Origin: a virus
Reading direction: 5' to 3' (one strand)
IMG/VR virus record: IMGVR_UViG_3300017917_001616
Coordinates: 1-64,000 of that record
Length of the DNA stretch: 64,000 bases
In this document: one piece after another, positions 36,073 to 45,034 of the stretch
How the letters are laid out: each line of letters opens with the position of its first letter
Position numbering within the stretch: position 1 is the first letter of the stretch
Notes under the pieces: model-generated
Seen by the model: the letters and a program-made list of their open reading frames with translations, nothing else
The model's database searches: none
What the model was told of the DNA's origin: nothing
Position numbers and translations under genes: made by a program

Positions 36073-36468
36073 ATGGCTTGGGGCGATTTCGAAACTGCGG
36101 TCGGTAAAGAAGTTGGCATCGTTCGTCGTAACCGTTCCTATGGCGGCTTGTCGCTTGCCAAGTTTGGCACTGTGACCAAGATCAACGGTCATGGTCACAT
36201 TTTTGTCAAAGCTGGAGATAAAGAATTTCGTTTCACTCGGCGGGGCGATGCTTACAAAGATAATTGGGGCCCGCACTTGTGTCATGCAGATCAGCTTCGT
36301 GAAGAAGTTGCTCGTGAAGAACGGCGTAAAGCAGTCAACACTGTTGCTCGTGAGATTGAGCAGACGCTGAAGAATGGTTGGGGATACAGCGGCACGTTTC
36401 ATGCTAGTAAAGAAACTGTTGCTGAACTCGAAGCACTCGTTGCTAAACTTAAAGAAAATGTAAAATAA
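36073..36468 (+). CDS. Conserved early protein (131 aa)
   Basis: First gene after a strong early promoter. Beta-rich N-terminal half resembling a small barrel (KFGTVTKINGHGHIFVKAGD), then a basic helix and coiled end. Codon choice is G+C rich. Function unknown. Confidence 0.62.
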   Translation: MAWGDFETAVGKEVGIVRRNRSYGGLSLAKFGTVTKINGHGHIFVKAGDKEFRFTRRGDAYKDNWGPHLCHADQLREEVAREERRKAVNTVAREIEQTLKNGWGYSGTFHASKETVAELEALVAKLKENVK

Positions 36469-36858
36469 ATGGAACCTAGACTTTATATCATTATGCGCCG
36501 TGACCTGTGGGATATGAACCCAGGTAAAGGTATGGCACAAGCCGCTCACGCTCAAGCAGACTTTGACGCACATCTGTTTCCAATGGATATTCCAGATGCA
36601 GATGAATTTCAAGCTGCTGTAATGGCTTGGCGTGAAAACCGTAATTTTGGCACCACGCTAGTTCTTCACGAACCGCTTGATAAGTTTGGGCTGATTTCGA
36701 TGAATGTAGCACATTGGGGATTCGTCACTGATCCTACATATCCATACCGTAACTACTACGGCGAAGTGTTTACTCGCAGCGAAGTTACTTGCATGTGGGT
36801 ATTTGTGTATACAGAGGAAGAACTGGAATATATGCGTCAATGGGATCTACATAAGTGA
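36469..36858 (+). CDS. Peptidyl-tRNA hydrolase, Pth2 type
   Basis: 129 residues. The start LYIIMRRDLWDMNPGKGMAQ followed by AAHAQADF matches the Pth2 signature (dlxmxxGKxaAQxxHA), and the size fits (about 115-120). Pth2 releases peptides from tRNAs dropped by stalled ribosomes. It is mainly an archaeal and eukaryotic family, also found in some phages. It fits with the phage tRNA set. Starts directly at the preceding stop. Confidence 0.75.
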   Translation: MEPRLYIIMRRDLWDMNPGKGMAQAAHAQADFDAHLFPMDIPDADEFQAAVMAWRENRNFGTTLVLHEPLDKFGLISMNVAHWGFVTDPTYPYRNYYGEVFTRSEVTCMWVFVYTEEELEYMRQWDLHK

Positions 36859-37226
36859 GTGAAGATATATACCAATTCCTAGCTTGCGATTACTATGCCA
36901 CCGGTGAAGGGAGAACTATTATGCTTCTTATCACTCGTGCATATCCACGATCAGACGACTACGAATATCACGGACATATTGACGAAAATGGCCAATGGGT
37001 CAGCGGCAAACTAAAAGATCATCATACGCCTAAGGTGATTGCTGCTAAAGAATTTATCGAACAGTTCGGTGACTATTTTGCACAAGGGGCTGAAAACCTG
37101 CCACGGGAAGAATTTTTAAAACGATTTGGACATCACCTTCCGGAATATATTAAAAAGATGCTATCAGAATCTGATCAGCCAGGAAATTTGCATTTTGTGC
37201 AATCATTCCATTTTAACTTTTCATGA
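36855..37226 (+). CDS. Hypothetical protein (123 aa)
   Basis: GTG start overlapping the Pth2 stop. Alpha/beta with EDIYQFLACDYYATGEGRTI at the start and a helical end. Function unknown. Confidence 0.55.
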   Translation: MSEDIYQFLACDYYATGEGRTIMLLITRAYPRSDDYEYHGHIDENGQWVSGKLKDHHTPKVIAAKEFIEQFGDYFAQGAENLPREEFLKRFGHHLPEYIKKMLSESDQPGNLHFVQSFHFNFS

Positions 37227-37229
37227 TGC

Positions 37230-37237
37230 CATAAATA
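37230..37237 (+). promoter_or_regulatory. Late promoter-like box CATAAATA
   Basis: CATAAATA 45 bases before the next start; an ATACG/CGTAT hairpin lies between. Confidence 0.42.
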
Positions 37238-37281
37238 TCCTTATACGTTTAATCGTATAATCAATCATGTGAGGATACCAA

Positions 37282-37506
37282 ATGAAAGCTCTTTCTACTT
37301 TTACCAGTGATTGCGGCAGCAAAAAAGCTGTTATTCGCATTTCAAAAGAAACTCTTGTAGTTGACTTTTATCACAACGGACAACGTATCGGAGAAATCGA
37401 ATACCCTAATTACAGTTATCCTTATGTAAGAGATGCTGCTGATAATTGGGTAACCGGTGTTATGACCGAAGAGACAATTCAAAAATATTCACAATTTGCT
37501 GCATAA
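37282..37506 (+). CDS. Hypothetical protein (74 aa)
   Basis: GAGGAT site upstream. Beta-rich (KKAVIRISKETLVVDFYHNG). Function unknown. Confidence 0.58.
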   Translation: MKALSTFTSDCGSKKAVIRISKETLVVDFYHNGQRIGEIEYPNYSYPYVRDAADNWVTGVMTEETIQKYSQFAA

Positions 37507-37511
37507 ACAGG

Positions 37512-37540
37512 TTGACATTCAAGAGCTCTTACACTATATA
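37512..37540 (+). promoter_or_regulatory. Strong early promoter with palindromic spacer, second copy
   Basis: TTGACA and TATATA 17 bases apart with AAGAGCTCTT in the spacer; nearly identical to 13161-13189. Confidence 0.82.
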
Positions 37541-37574
37541 TAACATGTAGACAGCGAAACAAAGGGTGATGCAG

Positions 37575-38003
37575 ATGACCTATACCTTCGATGAGCAGAT
37601 CGTTTCCGACCTTCACAAAGACGCCTACGGTTATCGTCCTTCCTCTTACTGGTGGAGCCTGTGGATGACCTCCACAGACGACGAGAAGCAGTCGACTTGG
37701 GACAACCTACTTGTTGAACTTCGCCACTCGATGGACGAAGAGCGTGATCGTCACGCTCGTGCCGAAGCTCGTTTTGGCGAGCTTATTGCTAAGAATATGC
37801 AGCTCGGTGCCCGAGACGAAGAGACCGCCGTCCGTTGGATCCTCGACGCCGAAGAACTGAGTGACGTGGACCGGATGTATGGCTCGGACTATGTGGCCTA
37901 CCTGTTCGACCTGCCCTACAAGGGCCGCTACGATAACATGATCCAAACGGTGCTGGCAGGGATGGAACCTGCCCGCCGCATCGCTGAAGAAGTCGACCTC
38001 TAA
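37575..38003 (+). CDS. Conserved phage protein (142 aa)
   Basis: Start at the ATG 8 bases after AAAGGG. The opening MTYTFDEQIVSDLHKDAYGY and a tryptophan-rich stretch match a widespread phage family of unknown role, common in phages of proteobacteria. G+C and codon use are clearly higher than in most of the window, suggesting recent acquisition or strong early expression. Confidence 0.68.
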   Translation: MTYTFDEQIVSDLHKDAYGYRPSSYWWSLWMTSTDDEKQSTWDNLLVELRHSMDEERDRHARAEARFGELIAKNMQLGARDEETAVRWILDAEELSDVDRMYGSDYVAYLFDLPYKGRYDNMIQTVLAGMEPARRIAEEVDL

Positions 38004-38018
38004 CCAAAGGAACACACC

Positions 38019-38246
38019 GTGAACGTCTCCGATAAGCGACTGAACACTCTGATCGACAATTCCATCAACGCCGCAATGGCTGTGCTTACTGTGGGTCTGC
38101 CTGAGTTCCCCAAAGCCTTGCTGAAACAACTGCGAGAGGATATCGAGATGCACCTCTCGGACACAATCGAAAGCCACGTGGCTGGGCTGACCGAAGAAGA
38201 GTATCGCAAGCCCAAAGAACCGCACCCGTTTGAGGCTGAAGAATAA
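38019..38246 (+). CDS. Hypothetical protein (75 aa)
   Basis: GTG start after AAAGGAACACACC. Helical, ending acidic. Same high G+C as the gene before it. Function unknown. Confidence 0.6.
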   Translation: MNVSDKRLNTLIDNSINAAMAVLTVGLPEFPKALLKQLREDIEMHLSDTIESHVAGLTEEEYRKPKEPHPFEAEE

Positions 38247-38249
38247 CGG

Positions 38250-38278
38250 TTGACAACCACGCAGAATGCGTGTTAACT
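38250..38278 (+). promoter_or_regulatory. Early promoter, weaker
   Basis: TTGACA with TTAACT 17 bases on; the spacer holds CACGCAGAATGCGTG, an inverted repeat. Confidence 0.48.
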
Positions 38279-38313
38279 TAGTATTATAGCTGGACAAGAA
38301 AACCTAGGATAAG

Positions 38314-39015
38314 ATGAAAATGAAAGTATCTAAGACTACGTATAACACAGATTCGGTTCTTGCGCTGTCTGTTGCAATTGACCGTGAACAAGGCTTTATT
38401 AAGAGCGGGTTTGGATACTACGATTACGGTCGTGGAGTTCAAATTCATGATAACAAAACAGCTATCTCGCTGGCACTTACTGCAACGGAAAAAACTGTTG
38501 TCGTAACTGACGAAGACCGTGAGCTTGCACAAGTGATTAAAACTTCTTTCAAAGAAGAACTCATTGCTAAGAAGCTAATGAATAAGCTGAACCAGTTCGA
38601 GGAAAGCGTTCTTAATTCTATTGCAAATGATAATGTAGATAACTTTGGGGTTAGCATTCTTGCAAGCCTGCCCAATAGTTATCGTGTGCAAAAGAAGCGG
38701 CAGACCCTGGACAACTGGTTTGATGCACACCGTGCTACTAGTGAGTTTGTTGGAAAGATCGGCGACCGTGTGAAATTTGAAGTCGAAGTTAAGGATGTCA
38801 AGTTCATTGCCAAGTTTGGCATTCACCTTGTTACTTGCATCAACGATGATGGTAACATCGTAAAATTCTTCTTCAATCGGGAACCTGACATTGCAGGGCT
38901 GCTCGAAGGCAAGCGCATTGTTCTGACCGGCAAAGTTAAGACACACGATGTTAGCAAGTTTAGCGACTGTAAAGAAACAGTGCTGAATTATGTAAAGATC
39001 GAAAATAAAGGTTGA
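38314..39015 (+). CDS. Hypothetical protein with OB-fold-like end (233 aa)
   Basis: Residues 150-230 (GDRVKFEVEVKDVKFIAKFG ... GKRIVLTGKVKTHD) read as a five-strand OB-like barrel, so nucleic-acid binding is possible. The N-terminal half is helical. Single gene between two early promoters. Confidence 0.55.
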   Translation: MKMKVSKTTYNTDSVLALSVAIDREQGFIKSGFGYYDYGRGVQIHDNKTAISLALTATEKTVVVTDEDRELAQVIKTSFKEELIAKKLMNKLNQFEESVLNSIANDNVDNFGVSILASLPNSYRVQKKRQTLDNWFDAHRATSEFVGKIGDRVKFEVEVKDVKFIAKFGIHLVTCINDDGNIVKFFFNREPDIAGLLEGKRIVLTGKVKTHDVSKFSDCKETVLNYVKIENKG

Positions 39016-39039
39016 CTCTACTGTCGCATATGTTAATGT
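39012..39039 (+). promoter_or_regulatory. Early promoter, weak -10
   Basis: TTGACT with TAATGT 16 bases on, overlapping the previous stop. Confidence 0.4.
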
Positions 39040-39071
39040 AAATTGTAGGCAGAAAAAAGAGGGTGACACCG

Positions 39072-40082
39072 ATGCAAAAAGTTCTAGTTCATAGCGGCAG
39101 CTATCGCAATCTTGAGATTAAGGATACCGTTTTTACTTTGGTTAAAGAATACACAGAAGGCAAAGACAGCAACTACATTACTGTCGACGGTGCTGAACAC
39201 GCCGGTCTTCCGAATTCCAAAGTTCGTATCAAAGTAAATCCTGAGGACTTCGAAATTCTCGAGGGCGAATACGAAGCACCGCACCCTGTCAAAGCTAAGG
39301 CAGAGTCGGACGAAGAGATTATGGATCGGCTTCGTGAACGATTCCAGATCCTAGACGACATGAGCTATGCTGCATGTGACGGTGTTGTGCGGGGTATGAT
39401 TGTTTCAGGTCCTCCGGGCGTGGGTAAATCATATGGCGTCGAGAAAGTCATGCGTGAAGCAGAAATGATGAACAAGATGAGCGGCAGTCAAAGCACTACC
39501 GGGCGTAAGTTCGGTGTAGAGAAGGGTGCTGCTAGTCCGATCGGCTTGTATAAACTGCTTTACGAATACTCGGGTGCAGGCAGTGTGCTTGTTATGGACG
39601 ACTGCGATAGTGTGCTGTATGACGAACAGTCGCTGAACTTGCTCAAGGCAGCACTGGACAGCGGCACCAAGCGTTGGTTGAGCTGGCGTTCAGAAAGCCG
39701 TGTGCTTAAAAATGAAGGCATCCCTGACAAGTTTGAGTTCAAGGGTTCGATCATCTTTATTACCAACCTTAAGTTCGATAAAGTAAAAGGTAAAATTGGT
39801 CACCATCTTGAGGCTGTCATGTCACGTTGTCACTATATTGATCTCACTATCGAGACCTTCCGTGACAAGTTTCTTCGCTGCCGTCAAATTGTGCAAGATG
39901 GTATGCTGTATCAATACGGATTTAATCAAGTAGAGCAAGACGAACTGCTAGATTACATTTACGATAACCGGAACAAGTTGCGTGAAATCAGCTTGCGTAT
40001 GGTTCTAAAAATTGCCGATCTCAAGAAGATGAACGGCAATAAATGGAAACGTTATGCAGAGACGACCTGCATGAGGCGTTAA
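39072..40082 (+). CDS. AAA+ ATPase
   Basis: 336 residues from the ATG 8 bases after AAAGAGGG. N-terminal small domain, then Walker A GPPGVGKS (113-120) and Walker B VLVMDDCD with a following sensor-like IIFITNLKF. Closest in style to phage AAA+ proteins of unknown task or clamp-loader relatives. Ends before a strong terminator. Confidence 0.8.
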   Translation: MQKVLVHSGSYRNLEIKDTVFTLVKEYTEGKDSNYITVDGAEHAGLPNSKVRIKVNPEDFEILEGEYEAPHPVKAKAESDEEIMDRLRERFQILDDMSYAACDGVVRGMIVSGPPGVGKSYGVEKVMREAEMMNKMSGSQSTTGRKFGVEKGAASPIGLYKLLYEYSGAGSVLVMDDCDSVLYDEQSLNLLKAALDSGTKRWLSWRSESRVLKNEGIPDKFEFKGSIIFITNLKFDKVKGKIGHHLEAVMSRCHYIDLTIETFRDKFLRCRQIVQDGMLYQYGFNQVEQDELLDYIYDNRNKLREISLRMVLKIADLKKMNGNKWKRYAETTCMRR

Positions 40083-40093
40083 TCCAGACCGCT

Positions 40094-40141
40094 CCGGCAG
40101 TGGCTCCTCTGTCACTGTCACTCTCACTCAACCACTGTCGG
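40094..40141 (+). other. Long hairpin with CT-rich loop
   Basis: CCGGCAGTGG pairs with CCACTGTCGG (one G-U) around a loop of repeated CACT/GTCACT units, just before the terminator. Confidence 0.5.
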
Positions 40142-40151
40142 GGCTACCTAA

Positions 40152-40184
40152 GGGCTAGTAAGATGTCTTACTAGCCCTTCTTTT
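40152..40184 (+). terminator. Terminator before uvsW
   Basis: Perfect 11-bp stem GGGCTAGTAAG / CTTACTAGCCC, loop ATGT, then TTCTTTT. It closes the early region. Confidence 0.92.
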
Positions 40185-40205
40185 ATATAAGTATTTACGT
40201 AAAGA

Positions 40206-40234
40206 TTGACAAATATTAACAGTTGCTTTATATT
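40206..40234 (+). promoter_or_regulatory. Promoter of uvsW
   Basis: TTGACA and TATATT 17 bases apart. The expected transcription start falls at about the ATG (40241). Confidence 0.6.
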
Positions 40235-40240
40235 GATAAA

Positions 40241-41743
40241 ATGAAGTGTAACATTATTTTAAAAGACGAAGTTAATTGTAAAATAGAAAACCTGCAATTA
40301 ACAACTCGTCGCAAATTAGAAAAAAAACTAAAGTTTCTCTTACCGTATGCGTTTCATAGTCCTGCATATAAACTAGGGCGTTGGGATGGCTGTGTAGGCT
40401 TTTTCACTACGGGCGGTAATACTTTTATCAACTGTTTGCCTACCATTCTGCCTGTGTTAGAGGAAGATGGTTACAGTATTGATATTGAAGATCAGAGAAC
40501 ACCGTGGAAACTTGAATTTCCAGAAATACAAGAAGACCATTTTAGTCATAAAGTCTGGCCTGCAAAACACCCTGCTGCAGGTGAGCCTGTTGTGTTGCGA
40601 GACTATCAGGTTGAGATTATTAACAAGTTTTTAGCTAACCCACAATCGCTACAGGAGATTGCAACAGGCGCTGGGAAAACATTGATTACTGCCGCATTGA
40701 GCAACTTAGTTGAAACTTCAATTGATCTTGATACTAAAGTGCAACTAAAACTGTCAACAGGCAAAAGCGGCGCTCGTAGTATTGTAGTTGTCCCCAATAA
40801 AGACCTTGTTGTCCAGACCGAAGCAGATTACATCAACTTAGGGCTAGATGTGGGTGTATACTTTGGTGACCGCAAAGACTTAAACAAAACACATACAATT
40901 TGCACTTGGCAAAGTCTTAACGTTATCGACAAGAGATTTAAAGACGGCGAAAGCGACTACAGTTTAGCAGATTTTGCAGAAGGTGTAGTTTGTATTATTG
41001 TAGACGAAGTTCACCAAGCAAAAGCAGATGTATTAAAAAAGCTACTAACAGGGCCGTTTAGTAACATACCAATACGTTGGGGACTGACAGGAACCGTTCC
41101 TAAAGAGCAGTGGGAACGACTATCGCTTGAAGTTAGCTTAGGCGAAGTTGTTCATCAGTTAGCAGCAAGTGAACTGCAAGAGCAAGGAGTTCTTGCACAA
41201 TGCGAAGTTAATATATTACAGTTACAAGACAACGTTACATATAATAACTACCAAAGCGAACTTACTTATCTTACCACTAACGCACAACGGCTAGATTACT
41301 TAGCAAATCTTATACAAACGTTAGCCCAAGACGGAAACACGTTAGTTCTTGTTGACCGTATCAAAACAGGCGAAGGTCTATTAGAACGGCTAGGCGACGA
41401 TGTAGTGTTTATTAGCGGTAGTATGAAAAGCAAAGATCGTAAAGACGAGTATGATGGAGTATCGGAAGCAAACAACAAGATCATCGTCGCTACATATGGT
41501 GTAGCGGCAGTTGGTATTAACATACCAAGAATTTTCAATCTTGTATTACTTGAACCAGGTAAAAGTTTTGTAAGAGTTATCCAAAGTATTGGTCGTGGTA
41601 TCCGTAAAGCAAAAGATAAAGATAGTGTCCGTATATGGGATATTACTAGCAGTGCAAAGTTCAGCAAGCGACATTTAACTGAACGTAAAAAATTCTACAA
41701 AGAAGCGAATTATCCTTTTGTAGTAGACAAGGTAAACTATTAA
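40241..41743 (+). CDS. uvsW: UvsW helicase
   Basis: 500 residues. Superfamily 2 helicase that unwinds D-loops, R-loops and branched DNA. N-terminal binding domain (GRWDGCVGFF), Walker A ATGAGKT (141-147), DEVH box (IIVDEVHQ), motif III GLTGTVP, motif VI QSIGRGIRK. A TTG at 40223 is in frame, but the ATG fits homologues. No Shine-Dalgarno: promoter spacing predicts a leaderless mRNA. Confidence 0.92.
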   Translation: MKCNIILKDEVNCKIENLQLTTRRKLEKKLKFLLPYAFHSPAYKLGRWDGCVGFFTTGGNTFINCLPTILPVLEEDGYSIDIEDQRTPWKLEFPEIQEDHFSHKVWPAKHPAAGEPVVLRDYQVEIINKFLANPQSLQEIATGAGKTLITAALSNLVETSIDLDTKVQLKLSTGKSGARSIVVVPNKDLVVQTEADYINLGLDVGVYFGDRKDLNKTHTICTWQSLNVIDKRFKDGESDYSLADFAEGVVCIIVDEVHQAKADVLKKLLTGPFSNIPIRWGLTGTVPKEQWERLSLEVSLGEVVHQLAASELQEQGVLAQCEVNILQLQDNVTYNNYQSELTYLTTNAQRLDYLANLIQTLAQDGNTLVLVDRIKTGEGLLERLGDDVVFISGSMKSKDRKDEYDGVSEANNKIIVATYGVAAVGINIPRIFNLVLLEPGKSFVRVIQSIGRGIRKAKDKDSVRIWDITSSAKFSKRHLTERKKFYKEANYPFVVDKVNY

Positions 41744-42243
41744 TGAAAATTTTAACAGTAGAAAATAAGCCATACGACTTAGATTACGTCCCGGAAGAAA
41801 TTGACGATATCCGATACTGTGTGTTAGACTATAGCGATAAGGATAATGCAGATTACATATTTGTGCCGCTTGTCTTTTTGGAAAGTTTCAATAGTCCGGC
41901 TGCAGTATTGAGGTTAGGAAAACACACGATAACTGTTCCACTAGATTGGAGTCTTATAGTATGTGACCCCGAAGTAGGCGATCCGGAAGTGTTGCCTATT
42001 ACAAGTTTAAACGACAGGGGATTTAAAGCATTCTTGTTTAACCCGATTACAGGATTTATTCCAGATTTTGTAGAAATTGAAATTGTCAATATATACCAAG
42101 ATATGAGATGGTATTTTCCTAAACTAAAGTATGGACATATTTTAACTATTCCTGTTCAAACAACAGATAACCCGAAGTGTGCATTTTTTGTTAAAGAGAC
42201 AAGCAAAGTGCCGGACGTATTAAGCACAGATGACCTATGGTAA
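41743..42243 (+). CDS. Hypothetical protein downstream of uvsW (166 aa)
   Basis: TAATG coupling to uvsW. Beta-rich (YCVLDYSDKDNADYIFVPLV, HTITVPLDWSLIVCDPEV). Unknown function; position suggests a replication or repair link. Confidence 0.6.
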   Translation: MKILTVENKPYDLDYVPEEIDDIRYCVLDYSDKDNADYIFVPLVFLESFNSPAAVLRLGKHTITVPLDWSLIVCDPEVGDPEVLPITSLNDRGFKAFLFNPITGFIPDFVEIEIVNIYQDMRWYFPKLKYGHILTIPVQTTDNPKCAFFVKETSKVPDVLSTDDLW

Positions 42244-42701
42244 ACAAACTAGACATCAAAGAAGAGATGCGAGCAATAGATTGCCGAGACAAGTCTTGGT
42301 GGGATAGCTTAACAGAAGAAGAACAAGGCAAAGTTAGTATCTTTGTTCTTATGCGATATACTAGTGCTGTTGATAGCAAAAACTTCGACATCCAAGCGCA
42401 TTATTTGACAATGACAAATGAATTTGTTAATGTTCATAATAATATATTGCGCCATCATCCGCAACTGCAGCATCAGTTACTACAACTGGTGGGCATAGGG
42501 GCACCGCAGTATCACCCTTGGATTGCGCCAGGTAAACGTGGTAAGAAAAACAAATTACTAGAATGGCTTGCTGCACAATATCCAATATATAATGACGATG
42601 AGCTAGATTTACTTGTTGCAACAAACACTAAAGAAGATTTGATCGATTTAATGGAGCAACAAGGCATGACTACTAAGGAAATTAAAGAACTGTTCAAATG
42701 A
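42237..42701 (+). CDS. Hypothetical protein (154 aa)
   Basis: Overlaps the previous gene by 7 bases. Helical, with a segment HPWIAPGKRGKKNKLLEWLA and a charged C-terminal helical hairpin. No family recognised. Confidence 0.6.
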   Translation: MVNKLDIKEEMRAIDCRDKSWWDSLTEEEQGKVSIFVLMRYTSAVDSKNFDIQAHYLTMTNEFVNVHNNILRHHPQLQHQLLQLVGIGAPQYHPWIAPGKRGKKNKLLEWLAAQYPIYNDDELDLLVATNTKEDLIDLMEQQGMTTKEIKELFK

Positions 42702-43348
42702 TTACATGTGAATACTGCAAACAAACATTTAAAACAGAGCGCACCGCAGCGGTGCATATGTGTGATAAAAAACGCAGATGGATGCAAAAGTCTATGCCCG
42801 AATCAATTGCCGGATTCGATGCATTTGATTTGTTTTATAGGTTGGGTATGCAAAGTAAACCTAAAACATTTGATGACTTTGCAAATAGTCAGTATTATAG
42901 TGCATTTGTTAAATTTGGTAGTTATTGTATTAACACTCGTGTTATTGATGCTGAAGCATATGCCCGTTGGCTAATCCGTAATCAAGCAAAACTTAAAGAT
43001 TGGCCCACTGATCGAATGTATGGATTATTTGTCAAAGAACATTTGAAGAAAGAAACTGTAGAACGGGCATTAGAACGTTTTGTAGAACATGCAAGCGAGC
43101 TATCGTATTTCGATACATTTTGGGAAGATGCGAGCGGATATTTAATTGCAGATTGGACAGAAACTGGAAAAATTAGTCCATGGCTACTTATATGCAGTAA
43201 ACGTGGTCAAGCTGCAATTGAGCGCCTTAATAACGAACAACTAGACAGAGTAGCAGCATGTGTTGATGCTGACTACTGGGCCCGTAAACGTGATCTTAAT
43301 CCAGCAGATGCTGCATGGGTCAGCCATATTATTGATGGGACAACATAA
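42698..43348 (+). CDS. Zinc-finger protein (216 aa)
   Basis: ATGA overlap. Residues 4-22 (CEYCKQTFKTERTAAVHMC) form a C2H2/C2HC zinc finger; the rest is helical with many W and F. Probably nucleic-acid or protein binding in replication; exact role unknown. Confidence 0.62.
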   Translation: MITCEYCKQTFKTERTAAVHMCDKKRRWMQKSMPESIAGFDAFDLFYRLGMQSKPKTFDDFANSQYYSAFVKFGSYCINTRVIDAEAYARWLIRNQAKLKDWPTDRMYGLFVKEHLKKETVERALERFVEHASELSYFDTFWEDASGYLIADWTETGKISPWLLICSKRGQAAIERLNNEQLDRVAACVDADYWARKRDLNPADAAWVSHIIDGTT

Positions 43349-43905
43349 TGGATATTGATATCGACTTAGCAAATCGTAACGACATTTTGAAATTACTTAA
43401 ACATGTTCCTGCAAGACTAGGAGACCGTAAACATAACACAGGTGTTTATTTTCATCGTGTCCCAGTTGATCCTTTTAAAAATGTTTGCACAATAGATCAT
43501 AAAGATGGTGAGGGTCACGGTTATTTTAAAATCGACTTGCTCAATGTAAATATATATAAAGAAGTTCAAAACGAAACACATCTTAACACATTAATGAATA
43601 CTGAGCCATTATGGGAATTATTAGAACACGACGAATTTTGCTCGCAAGTATTTCACTTAGCAGGTAACGAAGATTTAGTAAAACGGCTAGCGCCTAAGAA
43701 TTTAGAACAATTAGCTGTTACTTTGGCATTGATTAGACCGTCGAAACGATACTTAACAAGAGATATTGATTGGAATCGTATACAAAAGGAAGTATGGCTC
43801 AAACCCTCGGACGGTAGTTATTATTTTAAAAAGGCACACGCCTTTAGTTATGCAATGGCAGTAGTAGTGCATATGAATTTGATATGTGAAAAGTTACAAA
43901 GGTAA
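43348..43905 (+). CDS. DNA polymerase III alpha-like fragment (185 aa)
   Basis: TAATG coupling. Parts such as DIDIDLANRNDILKLLKHVP and GHGYFKIDLLNV resemble stretches of bacterial DnaE, without the full catalytic set. Such short alpha-like proteins occur in marine phages; whether it is active is doubtful. Alternative: an unrelated replication protein. Confidence 0.4.
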   Translation: MDIDIDLANRNDILKLLKHVPARLGDRKHNTGVYFHRVPVDPFKNVCTIDHKDGEGHGYFKIDLLNVNIYKEVQNETHLNTLMNTEPLWELLEHDEFCSQVFHLAGNEDLVKRLAPKNLEQLAVTLALIRPSKRYLTRDIDWNRIQKEVWLKPSDGSYYFKKAHAFSYAMAVVVHMNLICEKLQR

Positions 43906-43913
43906 ATAAATTT

Positions 43914-44657
43914 ATGGAAGTAGATAGAGAAAAATTTATTAGGGAAATAACAGATATTGGATTTACTACACATGAGTCTGTGTTTCCAATTGAAATGATA
44001 CAAGAACTGAATATCTATGCAGAAACATTAAAGCCAGAGCGTGGTCATGACATGAATCATAAATGGCACGGGTGGAATGAAGTTGAAAAATTACAAGATC
44101 CGTTCAGCGTAAATTGGGCATATTACTGGACTCCCCATGCAGAGCACCCTCATATAGAAACAATTAAACAGACGCTGGAACCGTTAGCTGATGCTGCCTT
44201 TGGAAAAGACAATTGGGTATGGCATGTTCAAGATTTCATTACTACTATGCCGGGAATGAATTTTTATAGGCCTCATATTGATACGCCTTATAGATTTAAA
44301 GAATTTCGTTATGCTACCGAGCTGTTAGGGTTGCAGTTTATGGTCATGATGTGCGACTTCAACGAGTGGTCAGGTGCAACAGGTTACGTTCCGGGAACTC
44401 ACAAATATACATATGATGGTATTCATATGCGTGATAAACAAGAAAGTTGGAAAATATTTTTTGGTGATAATTATCAGCAATTTACAGCACCGGCCGGAAG
44501 TTTTGTGTGCTGGCACCCTAGATTAATTCACAGCACTATGCCTAATAGAACTAAACAACCCAGACGTGCGTTGTTAATACATGCTGCGGAACGTGTTACT
44601 GCAAGACGACTAGATGTAATAGATCCGCAAGTAAACAGTGTGTTGAGAACAACCTAA
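43914..44657 (+). CDS. PhyH-type 2-oxoglutarate/Fe(II) oxygenase
   Basis: 247 residues. Iron ligands H121-x-D123 (RPHIDTP) and H206 (RLIHSTMPN), with R217 for 2-oxoglutarate, fit the phytanoyl-CoA dioxygenase family. Such enzymes are frequent auxiliary genes in marine T4-like phages; the substrate is unknown. AAATAAAT lies just upstream, giving a possible late start. Confidence 0.75.
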   Translation: MEVDREKFIREITDIGFTTHESVFPIEMIQELNIYAETLKPERGHDMNHKWHGWNEVEKLQDPFSVNWAYYWTPHAEHPHIETIKQTLEPLADAAFGKDNWVWHVQDFITTMPGMNFYRPHIDTPYRFKEFRYATELLGLQFMVMMCDFNEWSGATGYVPGTHKYTYDGIHMRDKQESWKIFFGDNYQQFTAPAGSFVCWHPRLIHSTMPNRTKQPRRALLIHAAERVTARRLDVIDPQVNSVLRTT

Positions 44658-45034
44658 AGTTTTCGTATAAGCTGAATGTTTCTGCGCTTAACCCGGCGCT
44701 GAATAATATTACTCAAACTAACAACAGGCCCGTGTATTACTTCAAAGTCTTTAAGACTGAATGTAACTAATGCGGGCCTAAACTTTTCAAACCGGGCTTT
44801 AAAGATAATGTTGATGGGTATCATCCTGTTGGTCCCCCACCACCATTCCTCGCCTAATTCTAAAAATTCTTTTCGGTCGTCTAATGTCTTAACATTTTCA
44901 AAATTATACATACTTGCTAGATTGTTATCTACATTTTGTATAATACCTATATACTCGTTTCCACCATAAGAAACTAGTGTTAAGAACGGAAAATCATCTA
45001 AAAGTGTTTGATATTTTTTTGGCAGTGTTGTCAT
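44654..45034 (-). CDS. Hypothetical protein (126 aa), only minus-strand gene
   Basis: Start at the ATG at 45034 (a TTG at 45049 is in frame). Its end touches the end of the oxygenase gene on the other strand (overlap 4 bases), so the two converge. Beta-rich with EEWWWGTNRMIPINIIFKA and a basic C-terminus (QRRVKRRNIQLIRKL). Conservation of protein character supports coding. Function unknown. Confidence 0.65.
   Translation of the reverse strand: MTTLPKKYQTLLDDFPFLTLVSYGGNEYIGIIQNVDNNLASMYNFENVKTLDDRKEFLELGEEWWWGTNRMIPINIIFKARFEKFRPALVTFSLKDFEVIHGPVVSLSNIIQRRVKRRNIQLIRKL

Noticed and set aside
37707-38297. 196-codon minus-strand frame
   Set aside because: Shadow of two real + strand genes with promoter and ribosome binding sites.
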